A stretch of 64,000 nt of DNA from Microcoleus sp. FACHB-831. GTDB taxonomy: Bacteria > Cyanobacteriota > Cyanobacteriia > Cyanobacteriales > FACHB-T130. The translations under genes were made by a program, and so were the position numbers. The stretch is taken from contig NZ_JACJON010000073.1 of NCBI RefSeq assembly GCF_014695585.1, positions 145,138-209,137 on the forward strand, in the 5' to 3' direction. Below, piece after piece: positions 17,842 to 27,457 of this stretch. Each line of letters starts with the position of its first letter. Position 1 is the stretch's first letter. The notes under the pieces are model-generated. The model was not told where the DNA came from and did not search any database. It was given only the letters and a program-made list of their open reading frames with translations.

Positions 17842-18807
17842 TCAGTGTTTCAACCGTGCCACCAATTCAACTACTTGTTCGCCCAACTTTGTGCCTTCTA
17901 GCCTATCAATTTCACGAATTCCAGTAGGACTGGTAACGTTAACTTCGGTAAGGTAGCCGCCGATAACATCAATGCCTACAAATATTAAGCCATCCTGTTG
18001 CAATGTCGGGGCTAATTGAGCGCAAATCTCGCGCTCTCGTTGGGTAATTTCAGTTTGAGCGACTCTGCCACCGACGGCCATATTGCCCCGAAATTCTTTG
18101 CCTGTGGGGATGCGATTCACAGCGCCAATCGGTTCGCCATTAAGCAAGATAATGCGTTTATCTCCTTCTTTTGCGGCTGGTAAATAAGTTTGAACCATGA
18201 CGGGAAACTTACCTTGAAACGTACTGATTTCTATTAGAGAATTAAAGTTGCGATCGCTCGGATCTAGAAATAAAATTCCTTCCCCAGCTTTGCCGCCCAA
18301 CGGCTTCAGAACTGCCGCCCCTTTTTCCTCCAAAAACTGCCTGATTACCAATTTATCTGCGCTGACAATTGTTTCTGGAATCGCTTCCTTAAACTGGAGC
18401 GCATACATTTTTTCATTGGCTGCCCGCAGTCCTTTAGGCGCGTTAACGACCAGCGTTTTTGCAGGATTAATATAGTCTAGGATGTAGGTTGCGTAAAGGT
18501 ATGGAACCGTTACGGGGGGATCTGTCCGCATGAATACAGCATCCATGTACTCAAGCGGTTGCAAGACGCGATCGCCCACTTGATACCACTGAGCTGCTGC
18601 CATCCACCGCCCGTTATCCAGTTCCACAGGTGTCAAGCGAACAGGCTCCAAAATAGCCCAAGCTTGACCGTTCACTACACTCAACTTGTTAGCTTGAGTT
18701 ATCCAAACCTCGCAACCCATATTTTGCGCGGCTTCCATCATAGCTACGCTGCTATCGTGAGTGGGGTCCAGCTGTTCGATGGGGTCAATGATAAACGCCA
18801 GTTTCAC
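17842..18807 (-). CDS. gshB: Glutathione synthetase
   Basis: 321-aa ATP-grasp enzyme that joins gamma-glutamylcysteine and glycine. Visible features are the N-terminal pre-ATP-grasp domain (FIIDPIEQLDPTHDSSVAMM, MRTDPPV), the ATP-grasp core (VLKPLGGKAGEGILFL), RIILLNGEPIGAVNR, and the C-terminal FVGIDVIGGYLTEVNVTSPTGIREI. Length is normal for bacterial GshB. It lies downstream of grxC on the same strand, as in many cyanobacteria, with 196 bases between them. Confidence 0.96.
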   Translation of the reverse strand: MKLAFIIDPIEQLDPTHDSSVAMMEAAQNMGCEVWITQANKLSVVNGQAWAILEPVRLTPVELDNGRWMAAAQWYQVGDRVLQPLEYMDAVFMRTDPPVTVPYLYATYILDYINPAKTLVVNAPKGLRAANEKMYALQFKEAIPETIVSADKLVIRQFLEEKGAAVLKPLGGKAGEGILFLDPSDRNFNSLIEISTFQGKFPVMVQTYLPAAKEGDKRIILLNGEPIGAVNRIPTGKEFRGNMAVGGRVAQTEITQREREICAQLAPTLQQDGLIFVGIDVIGGYLTEVNVTSPTGIREIDRLEGTKLGEQVVELVARLKH

Positions 18808-19003
18808 GGGTATTTTCCTCTATATCTTGCGGCGATCGCCTATGCGCGTTTCCTTACCCATTCTCTCAACACGCGCGCCAGCTGAGTATTAGCTAATAGG
18901 TAATTGAGCATTGAGCATTGGTCATTGGGAATAAGTAATCTGGAATTGGTGGTAATTGTCCCACTCTCCTCTACTCCCGTACTCCCCTGCTCCCACCGAG
19001 CTT

Positions 19004-19267
19004 CTAGCTGCCTTGCAGGAGTAAATCTAGCTGCCCTTTAGCGTCCAGAGCATGGATGTCATCGCAGCCGCCGACGTGGCTATCGTCAATGAAAATTTGT
19101 GGCACAGAGCGGCGTCCGTTGGAGCGTTGAGCCATTTTTGCCCTCGCCGCCTCATCACCATCAATGCTGTATTCGGTGTAGTCAACTCCCTTGCTGTCTA
19201 GTAAATCCTTGGCTCTGATGCAGAAGGGGCAAGTTCTCCAGGTGTAAATTTCAACTTTTGCGGACAT
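19004..19267 (-). CDS. grxC: Glutaredoxin 3
   Basis: 87-aa dithiol glutaredoxin that uses glutathione to reduce disulfides. The CPFC active site is at residues 13-16, with the cis-Pro segment SVPQIFID and the glutathione-binding GGCDD near residue 67. It is followed on the same strand by gshB, so synthesis and use of glutathione are encoded together. Confidence 0.95.
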   Translation of the reverse strand: MSAKVEIYTWRTCPFCIRAKDLLDSKGVDYTEYSIDGDEAARAKMAQRSNGRRSVPQIFIDDSHVGGCDDIHALDAKGQLDLLLQGS

Positions 19268-20176
19268 AGGGCACTCTTAATATTAAGTAATCTTTCTTAA
19301 ATTCTAGAATGCTCTAGGTGGGAAAAAACGGGTAGCGGAGTGGCGAGGCGATCGCAGTAGTCTGTAAGAGAGTGCCGAAGCAATGCGATCGCTCTAGGTG
19401 TGATTAATTAAATTCCTGATGATGAATAAGGTTTGCGGCTTTTGTGCGTTAGCCTTAAGTTACGATTTTCATGCATATTCCCTGAAGAACGCCTTCTATT
19501 GCAGTGAAGAGTATAAAGAACGCCTATATTAAATTATCAGGCAATTCTTCTTGCTGGCTGTGTTGCGTTTCGCGGCGCACTCGGAAGCAATTTAGCGGTT
19601 ATTCACCTTAAAAGACAACGCAGTTTATTACTGCTACGTCTGTATTAGGTGCTGAAAGTGAGCCAAATCACAGGTCAACGTTGTTCCAGATGCCAGACGA
19701 TTGTGAGATGAAACTGCTAACCTTTTTAAATTAATAGAAATATTGACGGTCCTTCTAGGCGCGGATACGTGTCTTGTAAGAGACAGGAACCAGGGTTGAA
19801 AACTTCCATACGCGAACGCTTCCCAACCTGTGAGGCATCTACAACCAGGCGTTGCGATCCCTAGCGAGGAATGCTCAAGTGTCACATAAGGGGGGTTGTT
19901 GCTTAAGACATCTTTCCGCGTTGGTCAACAAGCTCAACTTTCGTATACAGTGGATCGCAACAATAAGGCAAGAAAGCAACATACGCTATCTTGCCAGATT
20001 CAGGATACGTCGTGTGGCTGGAGAGCGATCGCCCCGATACCCGTCCATGCCGAAAACGGGTCGCCAGAGGCTTCGCTACTCAAAGCGACCGTCAAGCCTT
20101 GAATGGCACAAAATCTATCAAGAACCAATCAAAACTAACCGAACAACCGCAGCCCGGAATCCTACAGGCAACACCC
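19268..20176. other. Long region without a recognised gene
   Basis: About 900 bases. Two HIP1-containing stretches occur near 19345-19395. Two weak plus-strand frames exist: one at 19896-20102 (TTG start, beginning MLLKTSFRVGQQAQLSYTV) and one that would extend the hydrolase gene upstream from 19991. Neither resembles a family I know. Local inverted repeats include ACCCGT/ACGGGT (about 20038-20059) and GGTTG/CAACC (about 19794-19828). The region could hold a small RNA, a decayed gene or a long leader. Confidence 0.35.
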
Positions 20177-21079
20177 ATGTATAGCATGCAAAACCTATTT
20201 ACGATTCACTTCTGGGGCGTCAGAGGAAGTATCGCCTCTCCAGGACCGGAAACAGTCCGGTATGGTGGCAATACACCTTGTGTTGAGATGCGTGTGGGTG
20301 GTGAACGCCTGATTTTCGATGGCGGCACCGGCCTGCGGGTCTTGGGGCAATCCTTGCTGTCGCAAATGCCCGTGGAAGCTAATATGTTCTTTACCCACTC
20401 GCATTGGGACCACATTCAGGGGTTCCCCTTCTTTGTCCCTGCTTTTATCAAAGGAAATCGCTTTAATATCTACGGAGTCGTTTCTCCCAACGGCGCGACG
20501 ATCGAGGAACGCCTGCGCGACCAGATGCTCCATCCAAATTTTCCAGTTCCTTTACAGGTTATGGGAGCAGATCTAAACTTCTGTGACCTGCAAGTTGGGG
20601 AAAAAGTGCAAATTGGAGAGGTTATAATCGAAAACGCTTTGCTGAACCATCCTGGTGAAGCCGTAGGCTACCGCATCAACTGGCGCGGCTGTTCGGCTGC
20701 TTATGTCACGGATACAGAACACTACCCCGATAAGTTGGATGAAAATGTTCTGTGGCTCGCTCGCAATGCTGACGTTCTGATTATAGATTCCGCCTACACC
20801 GATGAAGAATACCATTCAGCGCGGTCTAGCAAGGTGGGCTGGGGACATTCGACCTGGGAGGAAGCTGTAAAAGTCGCCAAGGCAGCGAATGTGAAAAAAC
20901 TGGTGATTTTCCACCACGACCCCCTGCACAATGATGATTTTCTCGATCGCGTCGGCACAGATGCAGTTAAAAAATTCCCCGATACAATTATGGCGAGGGA
21001 AGGGCTATCCATTCAGCTAGTACCACCCCTTACACCAATTCCCGAAGTATTGCCAGAAGCTGGTGTGTCTGCCCTGTGA
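20177..21079 (+). CDS. Metallo-beta-lactamase-fold hydrolase
   Basis: 300-aa protein. It begins FTIHFWGVRGSIASPGPETVRYGGNTPCVEM, a start typical of the cyclic-phosphodiesterase/RNase Z-like clade, followed by LIFDGGTGLR and the zinc-binding THSHWDH. Further metal ligands are in LNHPGEAVGYR, VTDTEHY and IIDSAYTDEEY, with IFHHDPLHND near the C-terminus. Domain homology begins right after the ATG at 20177 or 20186, so the longer open frame upstream is probably untranslated. Substrate unknown; roles in phosphodiester or phosphonate hydrolysis are possible. Confidence 0.88.
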   Translation: MYSMQNLFTIHFWGVRGSIASPGPETVRYGGNTPCVEMRVGGERLIFDGGTGLRVLGQSLLSQMPVEANMFFTHSHWDHIQGFPFFVPAFIKGNRFNIYGVVSPNGATIEERLRDQMLHPNFPVPLQVMGADLNFCDLQVGEKVQIGEVIIENALLNHPGEAVGYRINWRGCSAAYVTDTEHYPDKLDENVLWLARNADVLIIDSAYTDEEYHSARSSKVGWGHSTWEEAVKVAKAANVKKLVIFHHDPLHNDDFLDRVGTDAVKKFPDTIMAREGLSIQLVPPLTPIPEVLPEAGVSAL

Positions 21080-21188
21080 AGCGATAATTGTCTTTTCAAG
21101 CTCAATAGTAAAAAAGCTGCCCCGGCAAATGGAGCACAAAGGACAGAAAGCTGAATTATGATTAGCTAAATGTGTCAAATTGTAAAGC

Positions 21189-22328
21189 GTGCGGGTAACA
21201 TCGTCTCTTGAAACTGCTCTAACGCCAACTGCTGTTGCTCTGGGGAACTTTGATGGCGTACATCGCGGGCATCAACGGGTTGTACAACCCGTATTAAATG
21301 TATTGGCAAACCAAAAGCCGCTCTTATTGCCGCCTGATGTTTATTCGTGGGGTGGGAATATTGAGGGTGAAGTATTGCCCTCGAAAGGGGAAGGATTGGC
21401 ACTAAGGTCGGGTGTCGGAAAAGGAAACGCCTATGCTACGGTGGTGACGTTTGATCCGCATCCACGCGAATTTTTTACAGGTATGCGTCGGACGCTATTG
21501 ACACCGCTAGAGGAAAAGGTGGTGCAATTGCGATCGCTAGGGGTAGAGCAGTTGGTGCTACTGCCGTTTACCCGAGAACTGGCTTGCCTGAGTCCTAATG
21601 AGTTTGTGGAAAAGATTCTGGTACAGCAGCTACGATGCACTCTTATCAGCGTGGGAGACGATTTTCGCTTCGGGAAGGGACGAGCTGGCTCTTCAGCAGA
21701 TCTGCAAGCGATCGCTGCCTCTTATGGCGTCGAAGTACTCATCATACCCCCGCTACTGTGTGAAGACGAACGCATCAGCAGCTCTTCCATCCGTCAGCAC
21801 CTCTTACACGGAGACATACAAAAAGCCAACCGCCTGCTAGGACGACCCTACTCCCTAACTGGAATGGTCGTTAAGGGTCAACAACTAGGCACAAAGTTAG
21901 GCTTTCCCACCGCCAACCTCCAGCTGCCAAAAGAAAAATTTTTGCCCAGGCAGGGGGTCTACTGCGTTCGAGCTTTCATAGAAGATAGTCTGGAGAAAAA
22001 TGACTGCCAAAGCGAAGATTCTTTCGTGAATGCAGAAATTGACCCAGCCATCAACATATCCCCCCTAGAAGTGAAATCTCCGCGCCTTTGTCCCATATCG
22101 GGCGTTATGAACATTGGCTATCGCCCAACAGTAGACGGTACCACTTCCACAGTAGAGGTTCACCTGTTAGATTGGTCTGGGGATTTATATGGAAAAACCA
22201 TAACAGTCACCCTAGAAGAATTTTTGCGACCCGAACAAAAATTTTCTTCTCTAGACGCCCTAATCGCGCAAATTCAGGCAGACTGCACCGCAGCCAGAGC
22301 CTTTTTACAGAACTTGCGGCAGGTTTGA
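21189..22328 (+). CDS. ribF: Bifunctional riboflavin kinase / FAD synthetase
   Basis: This enzyme converts riboflavin to FMN and then FAD. The N-terminal nucleotidyltransferase has ALGNFDGVHRGHQ, ATVVTFDPHPREFF, VGDDFRFGKGRAGS and ISSSSIRQHLLHGD. The C-terminal flavokinase has GMVVKGQQLGTKLGFPTANL, QGVYCVRA, GVMNIGYRPTVDG and EVHLLDWSGDLYGK. The start is GTG. At 379 aa it is about 50-60 residues longer than usual. One insert (about residues 44-80) separates HRGHQ from VTFDPHP. A second (about 262-302) precedes SGVMNIGYRP. Both are low-complexity and may derive from repeat DNA. Confidence 0.95.
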   Translation: MRVTSSLETALTPTAVALGNFDGVHRGHQRVVQPVLNVLANQKPLLLPPDVYSWGGNIEGEVLPSKGEGLALRSGVGKGNAYATVVTFDPHPREFFTGMRRTLLTPLEEKVVQLRSLGVEQLVLLPFTRELACLSPNEFVEKILVQQLRCTLISVGDDFRFGKGRAGSSADLQAIAASYGVEVLIIPPLLCEDERISSSSIRQHLLHGDIQKANRLLGRPYSLTGMVVKGQQLGTKLGFPTANLQLPKEKFLPRQGVYCVRAFIEDSLEKNDCQSEDSFVNAEIDPAINISPLEVKSPRLCPISGVMNIGYRPTVDGTTSTVEVHLLDWSGDLYGKTITVTLEEFLRPEQKFSSLDALIAQIQADCTAARAFLQNLRQV

Positions 22329-22384
22329 GGCGGCGTTACAGGCGATCTCAAGGGTAGTACGGCTAAGCATTAGGGAGGCATATT

Positions 22385-23290
22385 ATGAGAGAAACTATAG
22401 ATCAACTGACACAAAATCTGAGTCGTACTATTGTTGGTAAAGCCGAGGCAATCCGGCTAGTGCTAGTAGCTCTCCTTTCTGGCGGTCACGCCCTGCTCGA
22501 AGATGTACCGGGTGTCGGCAAAACCTTACTTGCTAAATCCTTAGCACGCTCTATTGACGGTGAGTTTAGACGCATACAATGCACGCCCGACCTGTTGCCA
22601 ACAGATTTTACAGGTGTGAATTTTTGGCATCAGGGCAAACGCGAATTTGAATTTCTCCCAGGCCCCGTTTTTGCTAACGTCCTGCTAGCTGATGAAATTA
22701 ACCGCGCCACCCCCCGCGCCCAGTCTGCTTTACTTGAAGTGATGGAAGAACGGCAAGTCACAGTTGATGGGGTTTCTCGCAACGTTCCCAATCCTTTTTT
22801 CGTCATCGCCACTCAGAACCCAATTGAGTATCAGGGCACGTTTCCTTTGCCAGAGGCACAAATGGATCGTTTTACCATATCCTTGAGCCTGGGCTATCCT
22901 ACCGAAGCGGAAGAACTCCAGATGCTCCAACGGCTTCAAGATGGGGCGACAGTGGACGATCTAAAGCCTTGTATTTCTACCTCACAGGTGCAGGAACTCC
23001 GCCAGTTTTGTGGCAAGGTCAAAGTTGAGACATCTCTGCAACAGTACATACTGAACTTGGTGCGGGCAACGCGGGAAGATGAAGAAATCTCGCTTGGGGT
23101 CAGCCCTCGCGGTGCCGTCGCTTTGCAAAAAGCTACCCAGGCGTTAGCTTTTCTGGAAGGGCGGGATTATGCGATTCCGGACGATGTGAAGTTCCTGGCA
23201 CCATCTGTGCTTTCTCATCGTCTTATTCCATCGGGTGGGCGTCGCTCTAAAACTATTGTTGAGCGGCTGCTTCGCTCGATTCCCGTATAG
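22385..23290 (+). CDS. MoxR-family AAA+ ATPase
   Basis: 301-aa AAA+ chaperone-like ATPase. Walker A is GVGKT at residues 43-47, Walker B is LLADEINRA near residue 100, sensor 1 is FFVIATQNPIEYQGTFPLPEAQMDRF, and the C-terminal lid has SPRGAVALQKATQALAFLEGR. MoxR proteins usually work with DUF58/vWA partners to mature protein complexes. No DUF58 gene follows here, and the next gene encodes a cytochrome. A good RBS (AGGGAGG) precedes the ATG. Confidence 0.93.
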   Translation: MRETIDQLTQNLSRTIVGKAEAIRLVLVALLSGGHALLEDVPGVGKTLLAKSLARSIDGEFRRIQCTPDLLPTDFTGVNFWHQGKREFEFLPGPVFANVLLADEINRATPRAQSALLEVMEERQVTVDGVSRNVPNPFFVIATQNPIEYQGTFPLPEAQMDRFTISLSLGYPTEAEELQMLQRLQDGATVDDLKPCISTSQVQELRQFCGKVKVETSLQQYILNLVRATREDEEISLGVSPRGAVALQKATQALAFLEGRDYAIPDDVKFLAPSVLSHRLIPSGGRRSKTIVERLLRSIPV

Positions 23291-23363
23291 TTTTAGGTTT
23301 TAGCTTGAAGAATCGGGATTTGTTTGTCAGAGTTGAGAATCGAAGGGAGTTAGCCAGTCAGCC

Positions 23364-23993
23364 TTGAATCTAAAATTGCTTTTATCAAATCTAAAGTTCA
23401 CTAAACGAGGGCGCAAACTGCTAGTTTTGTCTTTGTTACTTTTAGTCTGGAGTATTGTCCTGGGATGGGGCATGGCCCTGGCCTTGACAACCGGGGAACT
23501 CTCGGCTAAAACGAACTTGGGATTAGGGACGGGGGCAACGAACCAACCAAGTGCCAATACCCAATCGCTAATCGCTAATGCTCAATCCCCAACTTCTGGG
23601 ACGGTCGATCCAGTTGCCAGTCGGTACCAACTGGGGGAACAACTTTATTTGGAAAACTGTAGCAGCTGCCACTTTGCTATACCCCCAGCTGTTTTTCCTA
23701 CTGAAACTTGGCGGAATCTACTGCAAGATCAGGAGCATTATGGCAAGCAGTTACCGCTAATCACGGGTCCGTCTTTACTAATCATGTGGGATTACCTGCG
23801 GACTTTCTCCCGTCCGCAAGCTGAAAAAGAACCAATCCCTTATCGCGTTAGCAGTTCTCGCAATTTCAAAGCGCTGCATCCTAAAGTCAAACTGTCCCAA
23901 CCTGCCAATATTGCCTCCTGCGTTACCTGTCACCCTGGTGCAGCAGCGTATAATTTCCGGCGCCTCGCCTCGGAATGGGAGAATGCTCCCTAA
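23364..23993 (+). CDS. Membrane-anchored di-heme cytochrome c
   Basis: 209-aa protein with an N-terminal transmembrane or signal segment (residues 18-42), a low-complexity linker (about 50-80), and two c-type heme motifs: CSSCH at 99-103 and CVTCH at 186-190. It is presumably a lumenal or periplasmic electron carrier. The start is uncertain: TTG at 23364 keeps the whole hydrophobic segment, but no ideal RBS lies in front. The linker DNA (23515-23605) has the GGGATTAGGGACGGGG and AATCGCTAATCGCTAATG look of dispersed repeats. Confidence 0.8.
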   Translation: MNLKLLLSNLKFTKRGRKLLVLSLLLLVWSIVLGWGMALALTTGELSAKTNLGLGTGATNQPSANTQSLIANAQSPTSGTVDPVASRYQLGEQLYLENCSSCHFAIPPAVFPTETWRNLLQDQEHYGKQLPLITGPSLLIMWDYLRTFSRPQAEKEPIPYRVSSSRNFKALHPKVKLSQPANIASCVTCHPGAAAYNFRRLASEWENAP

Positions 23994-24469
23994 CTAATGC
24001 GTTTGGTAATTAGCAACTGGCAATTGGTTATTGAGAACAAAGATAGAACAAGGGCATCACGCCAACTACAAACTAATTGGCGTGATGCCCGTACCGCTCG
24101 GTCTGAGTGGAAATGATACGATAATTAACAAGTCAAAAGGCAACTATGCTAGAAGCTAGTTAGGGGAGAAGCATTGCGGGCTAATATTTCTGCCTAAAAA
24201 CTGCAAATTTTTTTAACGTAATGCTTCACCCTTAAAACAATTTTTCTTCTGGTTACATTCCAGTTTTTACAATTTTCTAGTCTCAGCAGCCCTATAGACC
24301 CTACAAGAAGTAATAAAGTAAAAAGTAAAAAGTAAAAAGAAAGAGAAAAAGCTAAAAAATTCTTTTTTTTACATTTTGCTTTTTGCTCTCGTTCCTCAGA
24401 CGCACAGGGGCATCGCCCCTATGTCTGGGAATGCATTTGACACCACCTAGTCCCTAGTCCATAACTGTT
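23994..24469. repeat. Intergenic region rich in dispersed repeats, upstream of secA
   Basis: Holds AGTAAAAAGTAAAAAG direct repeats (24318-24340) facing a T-rich counterpart (CTTTTTGCTC), an ACAGGGGCATCGCCCCTATGT palindrome (24403-24423), and the GGGAATGC end of the CGTTCC...GGGAATGC repeat family. An inverted pair ATTGGCGTGATGCCC / GGGCATCACGCCAA occurs around 24052-24092. The secA promoter must lie here but is not obvious. Confidence 0.55.
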
Positions 24470-27253
24470 ATGTTGAAAAATTTACTGGGCGACCCCAACG
24501 CGCGCAAGCTAAAAAAATTCCAGCCTTATGTTGCAGATATTAACGTCCTGGAGGATGAGATCCGGGCGCTGTCTGACGAGCAGCTCAAGGGCAAGACAGC
24601 AGAATTTAAACAGCGGCTGGACAAAGCCACCAACGATAGAGAAATAGCGGAGATTTTGGATGATATCCTTCCAGAAGCCTTCGCCACAGTGCGGGAAGCG
24701 GGACGGCGAGTTTTGGGAATGCGCCACTTTGATGTCCAGTTGTTGGGTGGAATAATCCTGCACAAAGGACAAATTGCCGAGATGAAAACGGGTGAAGGAA
24801 AAACCCTTGTGGCAACTCTACCGTCATATCTAAATGCTCTCAAAGGCAGGGGAGTGCATGTTGTTACGGTTAACGATTACCTAGCAAGACGCGATGCCGA
24901 ATGGATGGGTCAAGTGCATCGCTTCTTAGGCTTGAGCGTCGGACTGCTACAGCAAGGAATGGGGCCAAACGAGCGCAAGAAAAATTATGACTGCGATATA
25001 ACCTACTGTACGAATAGCGAGTTAGGGTTTGACTATCTGCGCGACAACATGGCCACTTCGATGGACGAAGTGGTGCAACGGCCTTTTAATTACTGCATCA
25101 TTGACGAGGTAGACTCGGTATTGATTGATGAAGCGCGGACGCCTCTAATTATCTCTGGACAGTTGGAGCGCCCAACAGAGAAGTATATGCAGGCGGCAGA
25201 GATAGCGCTTTCTCTGAAAGCTGAGGAACATTACGAGGTGGATGAAAAGGCTCGAAATGTTCTGATGACAGATGAGGGGTTTGCTTATGCAGAAGAGTTG
25301 CTTGGGGTGCGAGATTTATATAACCCAGAAGATCCTTGGGCGCATTATATTTTTAATGCGATTAAGGCTAAAGAATTGTTTGTTAAAGATGTAACGTATA
25401 TCGTCCGCAATGATGAAGTGGTAATTGTGGATGAGTTTACAGGTCGGGTGCTACCCGGTCGTCGCTGGAGTGATGGTCTGCATCAGGCGATTGAAGCAAA
25501 AGAACACGTCGAAATCCAAAACGAGACGCAGACGCTAGCAACTATTACTTACCAAAATTTCTTTTTGCTGTATCCGAAGTTGGGAGGAATGACCGGGACG
25601 GCAAAGACGGAAGAGGTGGAACTCGAAAAGATATATAAGGTTGAGGTGACGGTCGCGCCGACGAATAAGCGCAGGGCGCGGGTAGATTTGCCGGATGTGG
25701 TTTACAAGACCGAGGCTGCAAAGTGGCAGGCGGTGGCGGAAGAGTGTGCCGAGATGCACGGTGTTGGGAGACCAGTCTTGGTGGGGACTACGAGTGTGGA
25801 AAAGTCGGAATTGTTGTCGAGGCTGTTGAGCGATCGCAACATTCCCCACAATTTGCTTAATGCTCGTCCGGAAAATGTAGAGCGCGAGTCAGAAATTGTC
25901 GCTCAGGCTGGTCGCAAAGGTGCGGTGACGATCGCGACAAACATGGCTGGTCGCGGTACGGATATTATTTTGGGCGGAAATGGAGACTACATGGCGCGGC
26001 TGAAAGTGCGCGAGTTTTTTATGCCCAAGATCGTTCAGCCAGAGGAGCAAGAAAGCCTGGTCAGCGTGAAGGTTCCAGACCGGGCACCAGCGCAGGGATT
26101 TGTTCCAGGCAAGAAAGGGAAAAGCTGGAGGGTGACGCCGGGAATTTTTCCGACGGAGTTACCTCGCGAGTTGGAACAACAACTGAAGGCGGTGGTAGAT
26201 TTATCCGTGCAGCGTTGGGGTTTGCAGAGCTTGCCAGAATTGGAGGCAGAGGAGATATTAGCGATCGCTGCCGAAAATGCCCCGACGGATGACGAAACGA
26301 TTCAAAACCTGCGGCAGGTACTCCGGGCAGTAAAGAGTAAATACGAAGAATTTACAGACAAAGAACATGAAGAAGTAGTAAGTCTTGGCGGGCTGCACGT
26401 CATCGGTACAGAGCGTCACGAGTCGCGACGTATTGACAACCAACTCCGGGGGCGTGCGGGACGGCAGGGAGACCCAGGTTCAACCAAGTTTTTCTTGAGT
26501 TTAGAAGATAACTTGTTGCGGATATTTGGGGGCGATCGCGTCAAGGGTTTGATGGAGATGTTCAAAGTCGAAGAAGATATGCCCATTGAATCCGGCATGC
26601 TCACCCGCTCCCTCGAAGGCGCACAGAAAAAGGTAGAAACCTACTACTACGACATCCGCAAACAGGTGTTTGAATATGACGAGGTGATGAACAACCAGCG
26701 TCGCGCAATTTACGCCGAACGGCGGCGGGTCCTCGAAGGTCAGGACTTGAAGGAGCAGGTAATTGCCTACGCGGAAAAGACGATGGATGACATCGTAGAT
26801 GCCTACGTCAACCCAGACTTGCCACCCGAAGAGTGGGGATTGGACAAGGTGGTGGAGAAGGTGAAGGAATTTGTCGTGTTATTGGCAGATTTGGAGCCAG
26901 CCCACTTAGAGGATATGACAGTAGGGGAAATCAAAACCTTTTTGCACGAAGAGGTGCGTAAAGCCTACGACATCAAGGAAAATTTGGTCGATCAGATCAA
27001 GCCAGGTTTGATGCGACAAGCAGAGCGGTTCTTTATTTTGCAGCAAATTGACACGCTTTGGCGCGAACATTTGCAAGGGATGGATGGCCTGCGCGAGTCC
27101 GTCGGGCTGCGCGGCTACGGGCAAAAAGACCCGCTGATCGAGTATAAGCAGGAAGGTTATGAGATGTTTCTGGATATGATGACAGACATCCGCCGCAATG
27201 TGGTGTACTCGCTGTTCCAGTTCCAGCCACAGATGCAACCGCAAACTGTCTAA
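24470..27253 (+). CDS. secA: Preprotein translocase ATPase SecA
   Basis: 927-aa motor that drives unfolded proteins through SecYEG in the plasma and thylakoid membranes. NBD1 has the Walker A MKTGEGKT at residues 105-112, [14 protein letters not shown] and [17 protein letters not shown]. The preprotein cross-linking domain follows. NBD2 carries [23 protein letters not shown] and [12 protein letters not shown], and the helical scaffold has DEVMNNQRR and [16 protein letters not shown]. The insert around residues 520-560 between NBD2 motifs is typical of cyanobacterial SecA. The protein ends in a short Gln-rich tail without the Cys zinc motif of proteobacterial SecA. Confidence 0.98.
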   Translation: MLKNLLGDPNARKLKKFQPYVADINVLEDEIRALSDEQLKGKTAEFKQRLDKATNDREIAEILDDILPEAFATVREAGRRVLGMRHFDVQLLGGIILHKGQIAEMKTGEGKTLVATLPSYLNALKGRGVHVVTVNDYLARRDAEWMGQVHRFLGLSVGLLQQGMGPNERKKNYDCDITYCTNSELGFDYLRDNMATSMDEVVQRPFNYCIIDEVDSVLIDEARTPLIISGQLERPTEKYMQAAEIALSLKAEEHYEVDEKARNVLMTDEGFAYAEELLGVRDLYNPEDPWAHYIFNAIKAKELFVKDVTYIVRNDEVVIVDEFTGRVLPGRRWSDGLHQAIEAKEHVEIQNETQTLATITYQNFFLLYPKLGGMTGTAKTEEVELEKIYKVEVTVAPTNKRRARVDLPDVVYKTEAAKWQAVAEECAEMHGVGRPVLVGTTSVEKSELLSRLLSDRNIPHNLLNARPENVERESEIVAQAGRKGAVTIATNMAGRGTDIILGGNGDYMARLKVREFFMPKIVQPEEQESLVSVKVPDRAPAQGFVPGKKGKSWRVTPGIFPTELPRELEQQLKAVVDLSVQRWGLQSLPELEAEEILAIAAENAPTDDETIQNLRQVLRAVKSKYEEFTDKEHEEVVSLGGLHVIGTERHESRRIDNQLRGRAGRQGDPGSTKFFLSLEDNLLRIFGGDRVKGLMEMFKVEEDMPIESGMLTRSLEGAQKKVETYYYDIRKQVFEYDEVMNNQRRAIYAERRRVLEGQDLKEQVIAYAEKTMDDIVDAYVNPDLPPEEWGLDKVVEKVKEFVVLLADLEPAHLEDMTVGEIKTFLHEEVRKAYDIKENLVDQIKPGLMRQAERFFILQQIDTLWREHLQGMDGLRESVGLRGYGQKDPLIEYKQEGYEMFLDMMTDIRRNVVYSLFQFQPQMQPQTV

Positions 27254-27270
27254 ACCGCTTCGGAATAATG

Positions 27271-27302
27271 GTGAGTGTTGTGTTAAATTGCCCAACACTC
27301 AC
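27271..27302 (+). terminator. Hairpin downstream of secA
   Basis: Perfect 10-bp stem GTGAGTGTTG (27271-27280) / CAACACTCAC (27293-27302) with a 12-nt loop, 18 bases after the secA stop. No long T run follows. Confidence 0.6.
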
Positions 27303-27457
27303 TATTCAACAATCTTCGAGTTGTAGGTTGGCATTAGCGCGAATCGAGCTAACAACAAACAACTTAAAACTCAAAAATCGATTTAATTTTGTTGACGCTG
27401 AGAAATTCCCGGTGTCGCAGAAGCATTAAGCCTTAAGTGGACTAAACTGTAACGCTT

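Noticed and set aside
19991..20176. N-terminal extension of the metallo-beta-lactamase-fold protein
   Set aside because: Homology to the family starts directly after the ATG at 20177/20186; the upstream residues look non-coding.
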